DNA from: Neoechinorhynchus agilis
Taxonomy: Eukaryota; Acanthocephala
Direction of reading: 5' to 3'
Length of the DNA stretch: 64,000 bases
NCBI GenBank assembly: GCA_051530055.1
Contig: CM121341.1
Location: 14,570,001 to 14,634,000, forward strand
Shown here: piece by piece, positions 46,106 to 59,079 of the stretch
Position numbering within the stretch: the first letter of the stretch is position 1
Layout of the letters: each line of letters begins with the position of its first letter
Program-made: the position numbers and the translations under genes
Notes under the pieces: model-generated
Database searches by the model: none
Told to the model about the DNA's origin: nothing
Seen by the model: only the letters and a program-made list of their open reading frames with translations

Positions 46106-48221
46106 TCACCAATGGTTTTGTTGAGAAGATCCGTCTCCACTCGATGGTGGATCATAGAACCTTCCGCCAGTACCTGGATGATGATGATGATGATGGTAGC
46201 CATGCTGCTGCTGGCTGCCGTGTCCTCCTTGAGATTGACTGTTGGACACTACGGACGATGCAGCTGCAGCAGCCATTGCAGCCGCCGCAGCGGCTTCCCA
46301 TGCACCCGGATCCGTATTTCGACTCAAATGCTGTTGACTAGCAAGACTCAGAAATCCAGCCATCACGGAAGGTTGAGCCAACAGATTAGCCAATTGTTGT
46401 TGCAAGTCGCTCGACGTGTGCTGTTGAGCTGCTGCAGCCACCGCTACGGCCGCAGCCGTGGCTGAAGCGACTTCATCGTACGAACTCGTGTTCCCCGGTT
46501 GACCGAGTCCAAAAGTCGATGGTTCATCGGGTCTCTTATTCATTTTTTGTTGAATCGCATGAGCTAAGTATGCGGTCATCGATTGTCCCGTTGAATCCCA
46601 ATTTTGAGCATTTGTATGCGATTGTTGAAGAGCATTGAGCAGCTGAGTCGTGCTCGATGAATTCACTGCAGCGGCCGATGGTCTAAATTCGTGAACGTGA
46701 GCATTAGAAGTGGGGATTTGATTTCCACCAGCGGATCCCTTCGGTTCAGCCGGGCCGATGTGGAGACTAGAACCATTGAGAAAATGCTGTTGACTATAGA
46801 GAAGAGGAATGCATGAGGTATCGCGGAATGTCACAAATCCGAAAGCTCGAAATGGTTGACCGATATAGACATCAACGACGTCGCCGAACTGACTAAAGTA
46901 GGCACGGAGATCCTCGGTAGTTGTACCTTGGGGTAGACGAGCTACAAAGATTTTCCTCATCGTATGGGCAGCTTTTGAGAAGGTGTTCGGGCCATGTTTA
47001 GATTCCGGGATTTTGACTTGGCAAGCTCGACCATCTAATGACACGCCGTCGGAGTTAGAATAGTACCAAACCGAAACAATAGACAGCCCCCACCTTCCCC
47101 CACCCTACGACGGTCCACATACGACATGGTGATTTTCCTTCAGCACCCTAGTTTGTGCTTTATAATCCCGGAATCGTATGAATCCGAATCCTTTTGAGAC
47201 TCCATTATAATCTCGTTTGATTTCACACAAACTCAACGGACCGAATTGTTCAAAATAAGCACGGACGCTATCCTCGCTGCTTTTATAGTTGATTCCAAGA
47301 ACAATAAGATCGGTACATTGTGGGCTCTGGAACGGTGATGCTGTGGCTGCGGCAGGGGGCGCATAGTTCGTTGGTGGATTAACTGAGCTGGGTAGAAAGT
47401 TGGAAGTGTTTGTTGTTGACGACGAGGAGGACACAACGGTGGGTATGGCAGTCGTGATGGGTGGTGACTGGACTCTTCGTTGTTTTAAATGATCACTCGT
47501 ACTCAATGCGCCATTGTCGATTTGATCTTCCATTTTTCGTTTGGAATCTGAACGCGAATGGATTGCGACGTTTTGAGAGCGAGAGAACGCGGAAAAAGGA
47601 AGTCGTCGTGGAGGAGGCGACGTTTGTGTGTGTGTGTATGGTGCGTATACACTACACCGAAATGACAAAACACACGAGTTACGCGAACACCACCACGAGT
47701 AGGTGAACGGTTGGGGTCAGGGAATGTACACGCCTTCGTGTGGAGACGACTTAGCGCTGTGGGAACGCGAGACATTTTGTCACCCGAGCAAGCGGAGAAC
47801 TAAGGTTTATATGCGACAGACGCGCGCACACGCACGCGTCGTTCTCTCGCTCAGAGTCGTTTAAGGAAAACCGTCAAGGTTCACTTTTATCTCTGGGGCG
47901 GCTTACCTTTATGATAGACGGGATGAAACAAGCTCGGTTTTGTCCAATCGTCGCAAAACATTCGTCCACCTATACATTGAAGCCTGTGTGGCGAAGAAAT
48001 TGTTTTTTCTTAGAAGAGAATTGAACAAAAACTTACGTATGCCAGTATCCAGGATGGCCGTCAAGTCCAGGAACCCAATACTCTAATCCAACTGCTCCAG
48101 GAAACTTACGAACCAACTTTGCTATGTGAACAGTATCGTCGTCTTCCACTTGTATCGAAACGCAATCCTCGTCTCCACGCACACCGTCTTCACACCGTTT
48201 ACCAACAACACGAATACTCAT
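46106..48221 (-). CDS. TARDBP: TDP-43 (TARDBP) RNA-binding protein with N-terminal domain
   Basis: Nuclear RNA/DNA-binding regulator of splicing and RNA stability. Exon 1 (48221-48037) encodes the dimerising N-terminal domain: EDDDTVHIAKLVRKFPGAVG matches E-D-D-G-T-V-x(7)-Q-F-P-G-A-C-G of human TDP-43. Exon 2 (47983-47907) continues (LQCIGGRMFCDDWTKPS) and joins in phase to exon 3 (from 47547) as H-K-D-S-K-R-K-M-E-D, the equivalent of the nuclear-localisation start. Exon 3 has a Pro/Ser linker and RRM1 (TDLIVLGINYKSSEDSVRAY; SKGFGFIRFRDYK). Exon 4 (about 47035-46106) has RRM2 (RKIFVARLPQGTTTEDLRAY; FRAFGFVTF) and a C-terminal tail that is Ala/Gln/Ser-rich with poly-Ala runs and six His in a row, not the Gly-rich prion-like tail of vertebrates. 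Its last residues are SQQNHW. The RRM1-RRM2 junction is not exactly placed. Confidence 0.95.
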
Positions 48222-48834
48222 TCTGGGTACTCACAAACTCACACTCGCACCACGCGCTCTAAACATACACGAAAAAACTCTTACACAGAAAGCCGGCAGA
48301 TAGCAAAAATTAGGAACTCCATTCAAAAGTCGCTTTTAGGTGCGCTCACACTCACATCGATGTCCAACGAATAACAACTTCCTCTCTTGTCCCTCAAAAA
48401 ATTGATATCAACCACTTTTCTAAAAACGGGAATGGGAATAATCAAATTTACACACTGTTCTTTCGTTCTTAATGACGGGTGCGCGCTTGTAAATATCAAA
48501 AATTAAGAGAAGAGAACAATGATTCTTTTGTTCACGAAAAAAATGGACACAAAAACCTCAGAGCAATCTAACAAAAATCACAACGCAAACTTTTTAAGTA
48601 CAACACCAAACTATAAAAGGCGAATAACGCGGAAACGCGTCCGAACAGTGAGACTCAAGAAGGAAATATCGTCCAAATGTTAAACGAAGAACATGCAACC
48701 TTGCCTACTTCGACGAACCATTGTATATTATTCTTTCGTATTTTATGACGTAACAAAACTAACGAATACATAAACTTGGACCATCAGATCGAAATATTCA
48801 TTTATTTGGGGTGATGGAAACATTAAAGATTAAA
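48222..48834. other. Upstream region of TDP-43, no gene seen
   Basis: Probable TDP-43 promoter and 5' UTR; contains CACTCAC-type low-complexity runs. No coding signal. Confidence 0.5.
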
Positions 48835-48943
48835 TGTATTAATTCTCAATATTTCGTCCGTGTCGTCAGAGTACTTTTAAGTTTCTTAGGTGAGCAACCT
48901 GAAGAAGTCCGACGAGACGGACGAAATATTGAGAATTAATACA
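48835..48943. repeat. Hairpin element H1 (109 bp)
   Basis: 33-bp arms, TGTATTAATTCTCAATATTT at the left and the mirror at the right, differ at one position. The right arm on + reads CTGAAGA, A, GTCCG, ACGAGA, CGGAC, GAAA (48899-48926), a stem-loop framed by sequences like a hammerhead-ribozyme core. A related single arm lies at about 60645-60690. Confidence 0.75.
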
Positions 48944-49289
48944 CGTTTCGGTATGAAACCGCCATCTCTAATATTGGCGGCAATGATCAAATGTTTCGTC
49001 GTCAAATGAAGAAGTCCACGTCTTAAGAGAGCCAAAATCACGTGCGAGTGACTCCTGTGGAAGTTTCTAGACTGTGCAATATTTCCATCGTTTTGCACTT
49101 TTAAGGTTGCTTTGATAACTTTAACTGGACCATAGTAATGATTGCCGGCGATGGATCGAAACTTAGGCGAATGTCTGCACATTTTATAGTGCTTAACACA
49201 AGGTATCATCGATCTTCCAAGTTAGAAATGAAGGCTTATACCTACGGTGCAACGTTGGAAAGTCCGTTGCATACATACAAGTTAGAAAT
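48944..49289. other. Intergenic, hairpin-rich, no gene
   Basis: Contains further fragments that echo H1 (GTTTCGTCGTCAAATGAAGA near 48992). No coding sequence. Confidence 0.4.
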
Positions 49290-49920
49290 AAATTGAGCGA
49301 ACTCGAACATTGCACTCTGCTTCAAGGGCAATACCTTAAAAATTTATTTACTCGAATGCCCTCGCCATTTAGGAATCCCTTAGACCGACGTCTTCAAATT
49401 TTACTTCAGCCTTATTTTACCCTCCCGCACCTACGGCTATTCCATCTTTTGCAACCTGTCAAAATCACAAATGCATCCCCTTAAAACGTTTCAGTTGATT
49501 TTCCCCAGCTCGCCGAATGCCTTTTTAAGATTTTCAACAAATAATCAAAACGTCTTTCAACCGTATTACCACAATTTTTACCAAATTTTGTTACCCTTTA
49601 ACGAGGGCACACCACTCACAGTCCCAGTTCCATTTATCTTCCTATACATCGCACCTACCGCTTCCTACGCTCTTTTTTCCATGCTTCCCAATATTTTCGG
49701 ATTTCATAACCCGAAATGAATCCAAGGAAAGACCTAACCTCGCAAGCGCTCCTGCAAACAATATCCGCCAATCCCCACCCCAACGGACATCCCCCTACCA
49801 GATAGTACCGGCCGAACAGACTTCAAACTTCCGAATATTCGCTCCTGAACTGACTTCCCCCCGACCGGGTATTTCCACCTGGCCGAACCCGTAATATACT
49901 CAATAATCAACAACCACATT
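49290..49920. other. Strongly C-rich/G-poor strand-skewed segment
   Basis: The + strand is rich in C and poor in G over about 600 bp, unlike its surroundings, and several frames stay open (for example 49471-49719). Strand skew of this kind is typical of animal mitochondrial DNA, so an old nuclear mitochondrial insert is possible, but I could not match a mitochondrial protein. Confidence 0.35.
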
Positions 49921-50039
49921 CTTTGAACAACTCTTAATTCGAGTGTTTATGAGGACCCAAAGGTATATGAGTACAATTTTTGTTAGGCAACAAATAACCG
50001 TGCTATTATAATAAAAAAGTTCAGTTTTTACTTGGCCAG

Positions 50040-50400
50040 GATTGCGAAATGGATGAATATTTCGTCGAGGCTCTTAATCTTTGGCATGAAGATTTCGGCA
50101 ACGAGCAAGTACCCGCCAATGGTTGAAAACAATAATTTTTTGGATTTACTCTTGGTAGCGAAAATTTATAACTCTTTAATTTCAGAATCTCGTGACCTGG
50201 TTAACTAAATTCGATTGGCGGAAGTCTCGACTAGAGAACCGGGTGCTTTGCTCAACGCTACCCCAATCGCTTCAGTGGTTTCACATTTCTCCGGCGAGAC
50301 AGTAATTATCGCAGTCCCTGAGACTTGGGGTACCGATGTGCACATCCCATCGTTGACGTTTCGGAGCGAACGTGGAACCATGGCGACGCCAGGATACGAC
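50040..50400 (+). repeat. Dispersed repeat, inverted partner at 56345-56720
   Basis: ACGTTTCGGAGCGAACGT (around 50357) and the stretch from GCCAATGG to TCGTGACCTGG are mirrored at 56417 and 56560-56630 with many differences. It overlaps the 5' side of the reverse-transcriptase fragment. Confidence 0.6.
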
Positions 50401-50790
50401 ACGCCGAATTGAATGCAATTCTTAGTCTTGCCCTTAATACTGTGAATGCGCGGCCGTAGACCGGACGTATCACAGTACTCCCATGGCGAGGGGATACAAA
50501 AGCCTTCTTTGGGGCCGCCCAGCCAGCAACAAAATTCGGCGCTGTTAAAGCGGGAGGAGCAGCTACAGCTGCTGATGAGCTGAAAAATGTCAAATGCAGG
50601 GGCCTGGGTCCAAATCATTATTTCGTTGCCTTTGGGTACACTCGGGTCGTCTAGCACAATGGTTCAGGACCTGGTCAATCAATTATCGAAGAGACTAGTA
50701 CGAATCACTGACGATCTGAGAGCTAGAGAATTATTCCTGCAAAACATAAGTCCGACTCTGGCAGCTGAGTGATATAGAGTGGTGGCGTGG
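50200..50790 (+). mobile_element. 3' fragment of the YLDD-type reverse-transcriptase family
   Basis: The plus strand reads GRITVLPWRGDTKAFFGAAQ, KAGGAATAADELKNVKCRGL and, in another frame, LFLQNISPTLAAE. These correspond to the C-terminal blocks of this family (R-P-D-x-x-x-x-P-W, A-G-x-A-A-x-x-A-E-x-x-K, then the P-x-A-V-E-T-L-G block and a final L-x-Q-x-I-S). Broken. Same family as 18442-20270. Confidence 0.6.
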
Positions 50791-50913
50791 GTGCTTATAA
50801 TATTTTTTGTTGAAAAATTTGAATTCATTTAAGTTTTTAAAATTAATATTGTCATCAACCACATCCAAATTCATGTTAGTTGAAAATTAATGCTGTCATA
50901 GAGTATGCCCACA

Positions 50914-50984
50914 GCAGCAGTAGTGTAGTGGTATCACGCCAGATTCCCATTCTGGCAACCCGGGTTCGATTCCCGGCTGTTGCA
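50914..50984 (+). tRNA. trnG-CCC: tRNA-Gly (anticodon CCC)
   Basis: A complete cloverleaf. The acceptor stem GCAGCAG pairs with CTGTTGC (one G-U). The D-arm region is TAGTGTAGTGGTATCACG. The anticodon stem CCAGA/TCTGG encloses the loop TTCCCAT with anticodon CCC. The T arm is CCGGG-TTCGATT-CCCGG, and the discriminator is A. The A and B boxes (TAGTGTAGTGG and GGTTCGATTCC) are intact. It sits about 60 bp from the breakpoint of the inverted p62 duplication. Confidence 0.96.
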
Positions 50985-51013
50985 TCACAATCCCGCTTCG
51001 AAACGTAAATTCA

Positions 51014-51981
<968 letters not shown>

Positions 51982-51989
51982 CAGGTTAT

Positions 51990-52085
51990 TTCATGAATAT
52001 ATATATTTTGATTTCAAGACTAAATATTTTCATTTCAAGAATAAATATTTTGACTTCAGGAATATATATTTTACGTTTAAATAAT
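51990..52085. repeat. Short AT-rich tandem repeat
   Basis: About four imperfect 22-bp units of the form AATATTTT-x-ATTTCAAGA-x-TA. Confidence 0.6.
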
Positions 52086-52199
52086 AAAAAAATTAAATAA
52101 TTTAAACAATAGTTTTTATTCACCACTAAGTGCTGCATGGACTATGTCCTAAAATGCTCGGCAGTAGTTGTTCAAGCTTCCATTCGTCATCCCCAATGC

Positions 52200-53150
52200 A
52201 ACTTCAATGCTTAAAGAGAGTGCAGTTGTAGCTCTTCGTCTAATTGTGCATTCAGGTGAGCTTTCAGCGGCTGGAAAAGGTTCTCAATAAGATTGAAGTC
52301 AGGTCAATAAGGTTGAAGATATTGCATCTCAATTCCATAATCAGCACTCAGTATCCTTCCAACGAAGACTTGCTTGTCGCTACGCTCATGTAAGAACTCA
52401 CAAAACCGGTTTCTGTTGAATGTACCATCCACAATCTTTGTATTGTGTTCTAAACCGTTTCGTGAAATGATCGCACATAAAGATGAGTTCCTAAGACGAC
52501 TGTTAGGCTAATGCAGCACAATATCCAGGCCTGTAATAGGATATCCATAGTTGATGGATCGATGCGGGTTGGAGCCTGACTCATCCAAAAATATGTTGTT
52601 TCTGCTAGGGTGCACCAGGACCTTGCTGCAAAATTAAACTCTTGTCAGCTTGTTTGAATCCGCCAGCTCAACCACGGGCCCACTATTCAACCGCTTTCTC
52701 TTATAAGGACCTCTAGCTTTGACCTTGTGACTAAGCTGTTGAAGGGAAATTACAGAGGAGAACCTGCATTGGAGGCCAACCAGTGTCAGCGAGTTGTCGC
52801 CACCAAAGACCTAGCAAATCTCAGCATGTAGCCTTGACTTGTCGGTAGGTCGCCTTCCGGACTTCTGATAAAGAAGCTCATACGATGGATCAACACCTTT
52901 TAGTAATCGCGTGATCCGCTTCACTCATAGTTGAATAACTGAGATTAGTACAATCTGCCAAATGTCGGAGAATCTTTGTCTGATAAGGGCGCAGAATTTG
53001 GCCGAACTTGTCTCGAGACATTGATGTTCTGCTCTTCCTCATCTGCTGCAAAGGTATTGCGTTTGAGAGGAAGTGTGATATGCGAATACATTTCATATTT
53101 GATTGAAATTGGAGACCAAAAATTTTGAAGTGGAGTTGACTCGTTTGATG
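52200..53150 (-). mobile_element. Tc1/IS630-like DNA transposon remnant
   Basis: The minus strand encodes NIFLDESGSNPHRSINYGYP, the second catalytic region context (F-x-D-E-S/T) of IS630-Tc1 transposases, then CAIISRNGLEHN, NRNRFCEFLHE and PDFNLIENLFQPLKAHLN (the P-x-x-N-P-I-E-x-x-x-x-x-x-K block, with the final Glu). The N-terminal helix-turn-helix side (KFGQILRPYQTKILRHL) is in a further frame near 52990. A stop interrupts the frame after the catalytic block near 52510 and there are frame changes, so it is dead. Terminal inverted repeats were not located. Confidence 0.75.
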
Positions 53151-53159
53151 TCATTTGGA

Positions 53160-53590
53160 ATATCGGGATAGGATGTAGAGTTGCGAGAGATTGAGAGGAT
53201 CATCTCGACGTATTTAGAGAAGTTGATCGTCGGCATTCAAGAAAAGTTTAGAATGAGACGATTGAGGTTTAAGGTCGCTAAAGAAAATATTAAAAAGAAG
53301 TGGTGACAGGACAGCACCCTGAGGGCGCCTTGGTGTGGGATATTCTGATCGAGGAGGTAACCCGAAAGTGAATGTATTGTTTGCGATTGTGGAGATAAGA
53401 GGCGAGCCAGCGGATTTGCCACGCGATTAGACCGAAATCGGAACTGGCTTGAAAGGGAATAACCCACAAACTTTCCCACCCAACGGGACCCGTCATCCAC
53501 TCCAAAATAAATAGCCACGTTCATTTTAACTATCATATGACTTGAATGTTCACTAGAACACAAAAATACATGGTTCATCTACTTTGAACA
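53160..53590 (-). mobile_element. LINE reverse-transcriptase fragment (jockey/CR1/I-like)
   Basis: Minus-strand pieces read WLASYLHNRKQYIHF, then GAVLSPLLFNIFFSDLKP, then LFLNADDQLL, the usual order W-x-x-S-Y-L-x-x-R-x-Q, P-Q-G-x-V-L-S-P-L-L-F-N and x-A-D-D. Clade not resolved. Broken by frame changes. Confidence 0.75.
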
Positions 53591-54120
53591 ATGAAACGTG
53601 TAATTATAAAAACGAACAGCTGATCTCGGACATCGAGAAGGTCTAAAAGATTTTAATGACAGCTGAAATCACGAAAACGATTTAGAATTGTTGCAGTTTT
53701 AGATTGAGCGGAATAATTATCCTATGGGAATTTTTATCGGCATACCGAGCTCGCAAGTAAAATTCAACGAAAAATTGATTACAGCATCCGCAAAGCGACT
53801 ATTACAAAAACCGGAGAATTTCTCGTTTACTCAGGCCCTTGAGATTCACATATTGTTCTTATCCGTGTAGTGAATGCGAACTACTTAGATTTAGTTAGGT
53901 CTCTAGTCTCCATGGCATTTCTAGCCTTATTTGTATACCGTGATTGAGGTCGCCAAAATCCATGTTTCCATTTCCTTTCCCACACAACATTTCCTGCTCA
54001 TATTTAACGCTTCAATTCACTCACGTCAAACCATCTTGACTCATAATCGATCCATTTCATACAATGATGGTGCAAAGGTGCTAGACTAAATATATCAACT
54101 CTAATGGATTCTCTTATATA
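53591..54120. other. Intergenic upstream of the 7TM receptor
   Basis: No feature recognised; probable promoter region of the receptor gene. Confidence 0.45.
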
Positions 54121-55637
54121 GTGTTTCCTTTCACATTGAATTCAGTATTAACCATGACCGCCGGAAAAGTGCTTGCTATGGTAGGATTGACTGGAGTGCC
54201 GTTTGGAATCGCTCTTCACCTAATGTCCGTCTATTTCTTTATCGCTAAAAAGAAGGAGGTTGTGTTTTTTCTGAAAATATGGCTTGGAATGGTATTGAGC
54301 ACCGCTCTATTTGGCACCCCTACTCTCACCTGCATTGGATGTCTTACAGGATTCGAAATCAAGGATGCTGCAATCTGCAAAACCATTCAGGTTCTCGAGT
54401 ATTCACTTATTGATTATTTATGCGCCCTCAGTATATTGATCACCATAAGGAGAACTATGGCAGTAATGTAGACGCCTCTGAGGCTGGTTCAGTGAGTAGA
54501 TATATCCGAATTTAGAGTTAATTACCATGTTTGTTTGCTTAATTCCGTGCTTTTCCGGGATTTCGCTCTCTCAGAAGTCTTCTATAATTTTCGATTCCGG
54601 GGCAAATGAACGTTGATGAGAACAACGTAAAGCTTTGGATTGAAGTCAATTTTCATATTTTAAATATTGAGTATAATGCTTAACAACAATTTAAGTTTTT
54701 GCATATACTTAATCAATAAGCTCAACAGATTCTTAGAAAAATTTTGAAATCTTAATAAATGGCACAATATTATCGATGGCGTTGCATAATGTTGTTAAGT
54801 TTAATTTCTACTCGCTTCATCAGGAGGTCATTGGATGAGAAGCGAGAATTCGACTAAGCCATTAGGGTATCTAAAAAGTTTAAATGATCCAGATATTATT
54901 AAATTTATGCGCCACAAGAAGTGTCTGCTCTAAAATATCCAAACTTAGCTTCTGATCGAAGATTAGATTTTGCGCTCATGATTATTCTCATCGCTTTATG
55001 CATGCTCGTAGTGTATGTGGAACGCCAAGAATTAAGGACGTATAGAGCAACTCCGTTTCTTTGTGAATATACCCTGCCCTCGAGACCATTTACGTTAAAT
55101 GAATTCATTGGCCGTTACTGCTCAATCACGATATTTCCTTTATTTTGCTATTCATCAAGTCTCGGATGCTATATAATCTCCATGACACAAGCGTTATTAA
55201 ACAAACAAGTCAATATATCAGATAGACGAATCCATACGACTATATTCCATCGAGTGCTTTTGATGATATTGCACATCTCACTAAACAACTGTTTCTTCCT
55301 TTTTAAAGTCTTTGAAAATAGTCTTCTTCTCTTTAAGCAGGAATATCAGTCCACACTGAAAAACACAAATATTTCTACTTTGACCATACCAAATAGTCTT
55401 GCGTATTGCGGAGTTCCAAACGTCCTTTTGGCAGCATGCTGCAATATACATTATGCAATTCCAACAATATTCTTTGTCCTCGCTTCGTCTTCATTAAGAC
55501 GAAACTGGATGAATACGTTGAAAGACAAAATCTCAGTCACCTCCAATTCAATTGCATACACCGTTATGCTTAAACACTGCAGGTGTGTTCGAGGTAATGA
55601 GAGCATTTTGAAAATCAAGAACAAGTTGTCAAGTTGA
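54121..55637 (+). CDS. Orphan seven-transmembrane receptor
   Basis: The first exon (54121 to about 54465) has three hydrophobic helices (ALHLMSVYFF; IWLGMVLSTALFG; VLEYSLIDYLCALSILI) and a conserved-looking Cys in front of TM3 (I-C-K-T), with I-R-R at the place of the D-R-Y box. A GTAATG donor near 54466 fits the frame. The second exon (about 54918-55637) has four more helices: DFALMIILIALCMLVVY, YCSITIFPLFCYSS, RVLLMILHISLNNCFFLF and IPTIFFVLASSSLRRNWM, and a short Lys-rich tail. Seven helices, no long N-terminus, and a weak rhodopsin-like pattern make it a candidate chemoreceptor or peptide receptor. No specific family is recognised. The intron is about 450 bp, long for this window. Confidence 0.65.
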
Positions 55638-55829
55638 GGGGATGGGCTCACGTCAAAGAATGTTGGTACAAGTATTAAGATAAATTAAATAGATTGCAAG
55701 CGCATTCTGTGACCATGGGATAAACTCGTTCAAAATTAAATCTACAGGAGGAAAATGTGCAGACGTTTCTAAGCATGGCATTTTGTATGAGACAAAGTAT
55801 CCATCTTAATGTTCGATGTTGAGTGGATT

Positions 55830-56050
55830 GGAATTTAAGCGGATTTGCAGGACAAATTCTCCTGCCCTTGGATCGTCAGTGATTCGTCTCAGCCTTTTCG
55901 ACAATTGATTAATCAGTTCCTAAGCCGCGGTGCCAAACAACCCGAGTGTTTCGACGCCAAAGGGAACGAAATAATTATGTCGGCCCAGGTCCCTGTATTT
56001 GGTCTTTTTGTGGTGCTCAGTAGCTCTTGCTGCTTCCCTAGTTAAACAGT
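55830..56050 (-). mobile_element. YLDD-type reverse-transcriptase family fragment (minus)
   Basis: On the minus strand NEIIISFPFGVETLGLFGTA and LINQLSKRLRRITDD match the family's C-terminal V-E-T-L-G block. It forms an imperfect inverted repeat with the next fragment. Confidence 0.6.
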
Positions 56051-56089
56051 GGCGAATTTTATGTTGATGGTCGTGCACGGCCATCGAGT

Positions 56090-56310
56090 CGGTTAAAGAT
56101 TGCTCGGCTCAAGGATATTGGGCAAATTCACAGTATTTAGGCATCCGAGTCGATATCATTATTTTGTTCCATTTGGCGTCGAGACGCTCGGGTCGTTTGG
56201 TACCGCGGGCGCAGGACCTGGTCAAGCAATTGTTTAAGAGATTGAGACGAATCACTGGCGAGACGAATCACCTGCGATCAGAGGGCAATAATCCAGAGCG
56301 GTGGTGTGAA
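56090..56310 (+). mobile_element. YLDD-type reverse-transcriptase family fragment (plus)
   Basis: The plus strand contains FVPFGVETLGSFGT followed by a T-G-E-T-N-H block. Mirror of the preceding fragment and a relative of 50587-50720. Confidence 0.6.
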
Positions 56311-56344
56311 TGATCTTATGGCTTAAAATTGACTAAGAATTTCG

Positions 56345-56720
56345 TTCACTTCGGCATATCGTGGGTACCTCCCGCCTGATTGCCGACAGACGAGACCATG
56401 GCGTCCCGATGGTTTTACGTTCGCTCCGAAACGTCAAAGATGGGATGTGCGCATCGGCACCCTAAGTCTCAGGGACACTGCAATCCTTACTGTCTCGTCG
56501 GAAAAAGTGTAGCAAAGCACATGATTTTGTCAATCGAGTTCGGTTCACCAGGTCACGAGAATCTGAAATCAAAGAGTCCTGAATTCTCGCTACCAGGAGT
56601 GAGTCCCAAAATGATAGTTTTCAACCATTGGCGGGTACTTGCTTGCTACCAGAATCTTCACTCCAAAGATTAACAACTTCCACGAAATCTTCATCCAACC
56701 TGTAATTCTCGCCACAAAAC
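56345..56720 (-). repeat. Dispersed repeat, inverted partner of 50040-50400
   Basis: Diverged mirror copy (see 50040-50400). The coordinate sum is 106790, different from the p62 arms, so it is a separate event. Confidence 0.6.
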
Positions 56721-57373
56721 ATTGAACTATTTTGCGGGATGACATAATGTATTATAGACATGTTTCAGTACTGGCCCCTGGACACCAGTCACACAATAAC
56801 GGTTTAGCCGCGACATTGCAACAGCCGCAAGTTTTTCCTTCTGGGACGATAAATTATATCGAACTTCAATGGAGCAAGATCCAGTCTCAATCTTATTTAT
56901 TTGTCATCTTTATCGGGCTTAAATTTGTTCATTGGTATATGAACGAAACACTCTTTTGATCCGTGATGATCGCGAATTGTCGGCCAATAAGGAAATGTCG
57001 CCAATATTTTATCGCCTCCACAATTGATAGTGCATCTTTTTCAACTGACGAGAAATGCCTAGCTCACTATTCAAGGTTTTCGAAAAAATCCGACGTGTAG
57101 ACCATTTTGAGTCAAAACCGCAGCTATGCAATAGTTTGAGGCGCCCATTTCTACCGTTATCGGTGATTTTTCATACATTGTCGTTATAATGATCACCACA
57201 ATTCCATTTCTTTTTGATCATAAACATTTCATAACTGGCAAATATAAGCAAAGTTCTTCATTTCAAAAGCTCACTGAGAATATATTCGCCAATGCGCTAA
57301 AACAGCATCGAATTCTTGAGCATTTGGACTAGAACGCTGATAACGCATGAGCCAATTCGCGTTTCGCCAAAAT
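56721..57373. other. Intergenic upstream of p62, no gene seen
   Basis: AT-rich; no feature recognised. Confidence 0.45.
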
Positions 57374-58659
<1,286 letters not shown>

Positions 58660-59079
58660 CAGTTAATCTGGAGTTAATATTTATGCATTATAAGCAAGTT
58701 CATAATTAGTAACGCATATTCGTGGTGAATTCTGTTTGCTTTCTAACTGAGAATGAGGGTCGTTTGCGCGCATATTGAAGGCAGCAACTTATTTTTGGCC
58801 AATAGCGTGAGAGCTCATGTTCCGATTTGGCGGGTTTTCTTCCTTAGATAAAGTTATTCCTTTTCTCTGTCCAAACAAATATGGACAAAAAGAGTTTATA
58901 AAGTTTCGCGCATCCGTTCGTGATCACCCATGGTCGAAAGGACGGATGCAGCGTCCCTCCCATGTTGCACAGCCAGGCTTACGTTTTGCAGGAGGAATCT
59001 CACGCGGATTAATCGTCAGTGAAGCAGAAAATATTTTCCTGCCAGCTCCGGCATGAACCAAGAAAGCTGTCATATAACA
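58660..59079. other. Region downstream of p62, no gene named
   Basis: Includes a 79-codon open stretch (58817-59056) without recognisable domain, possibly a flank of the next element. Confidence 0.4.

Noticed and set aside
46144-46465. Plus-strand frames with an Asp run or Met run opposite TDP-43
   Set aside because: Antisense of the His-rich tail of TDP-43.
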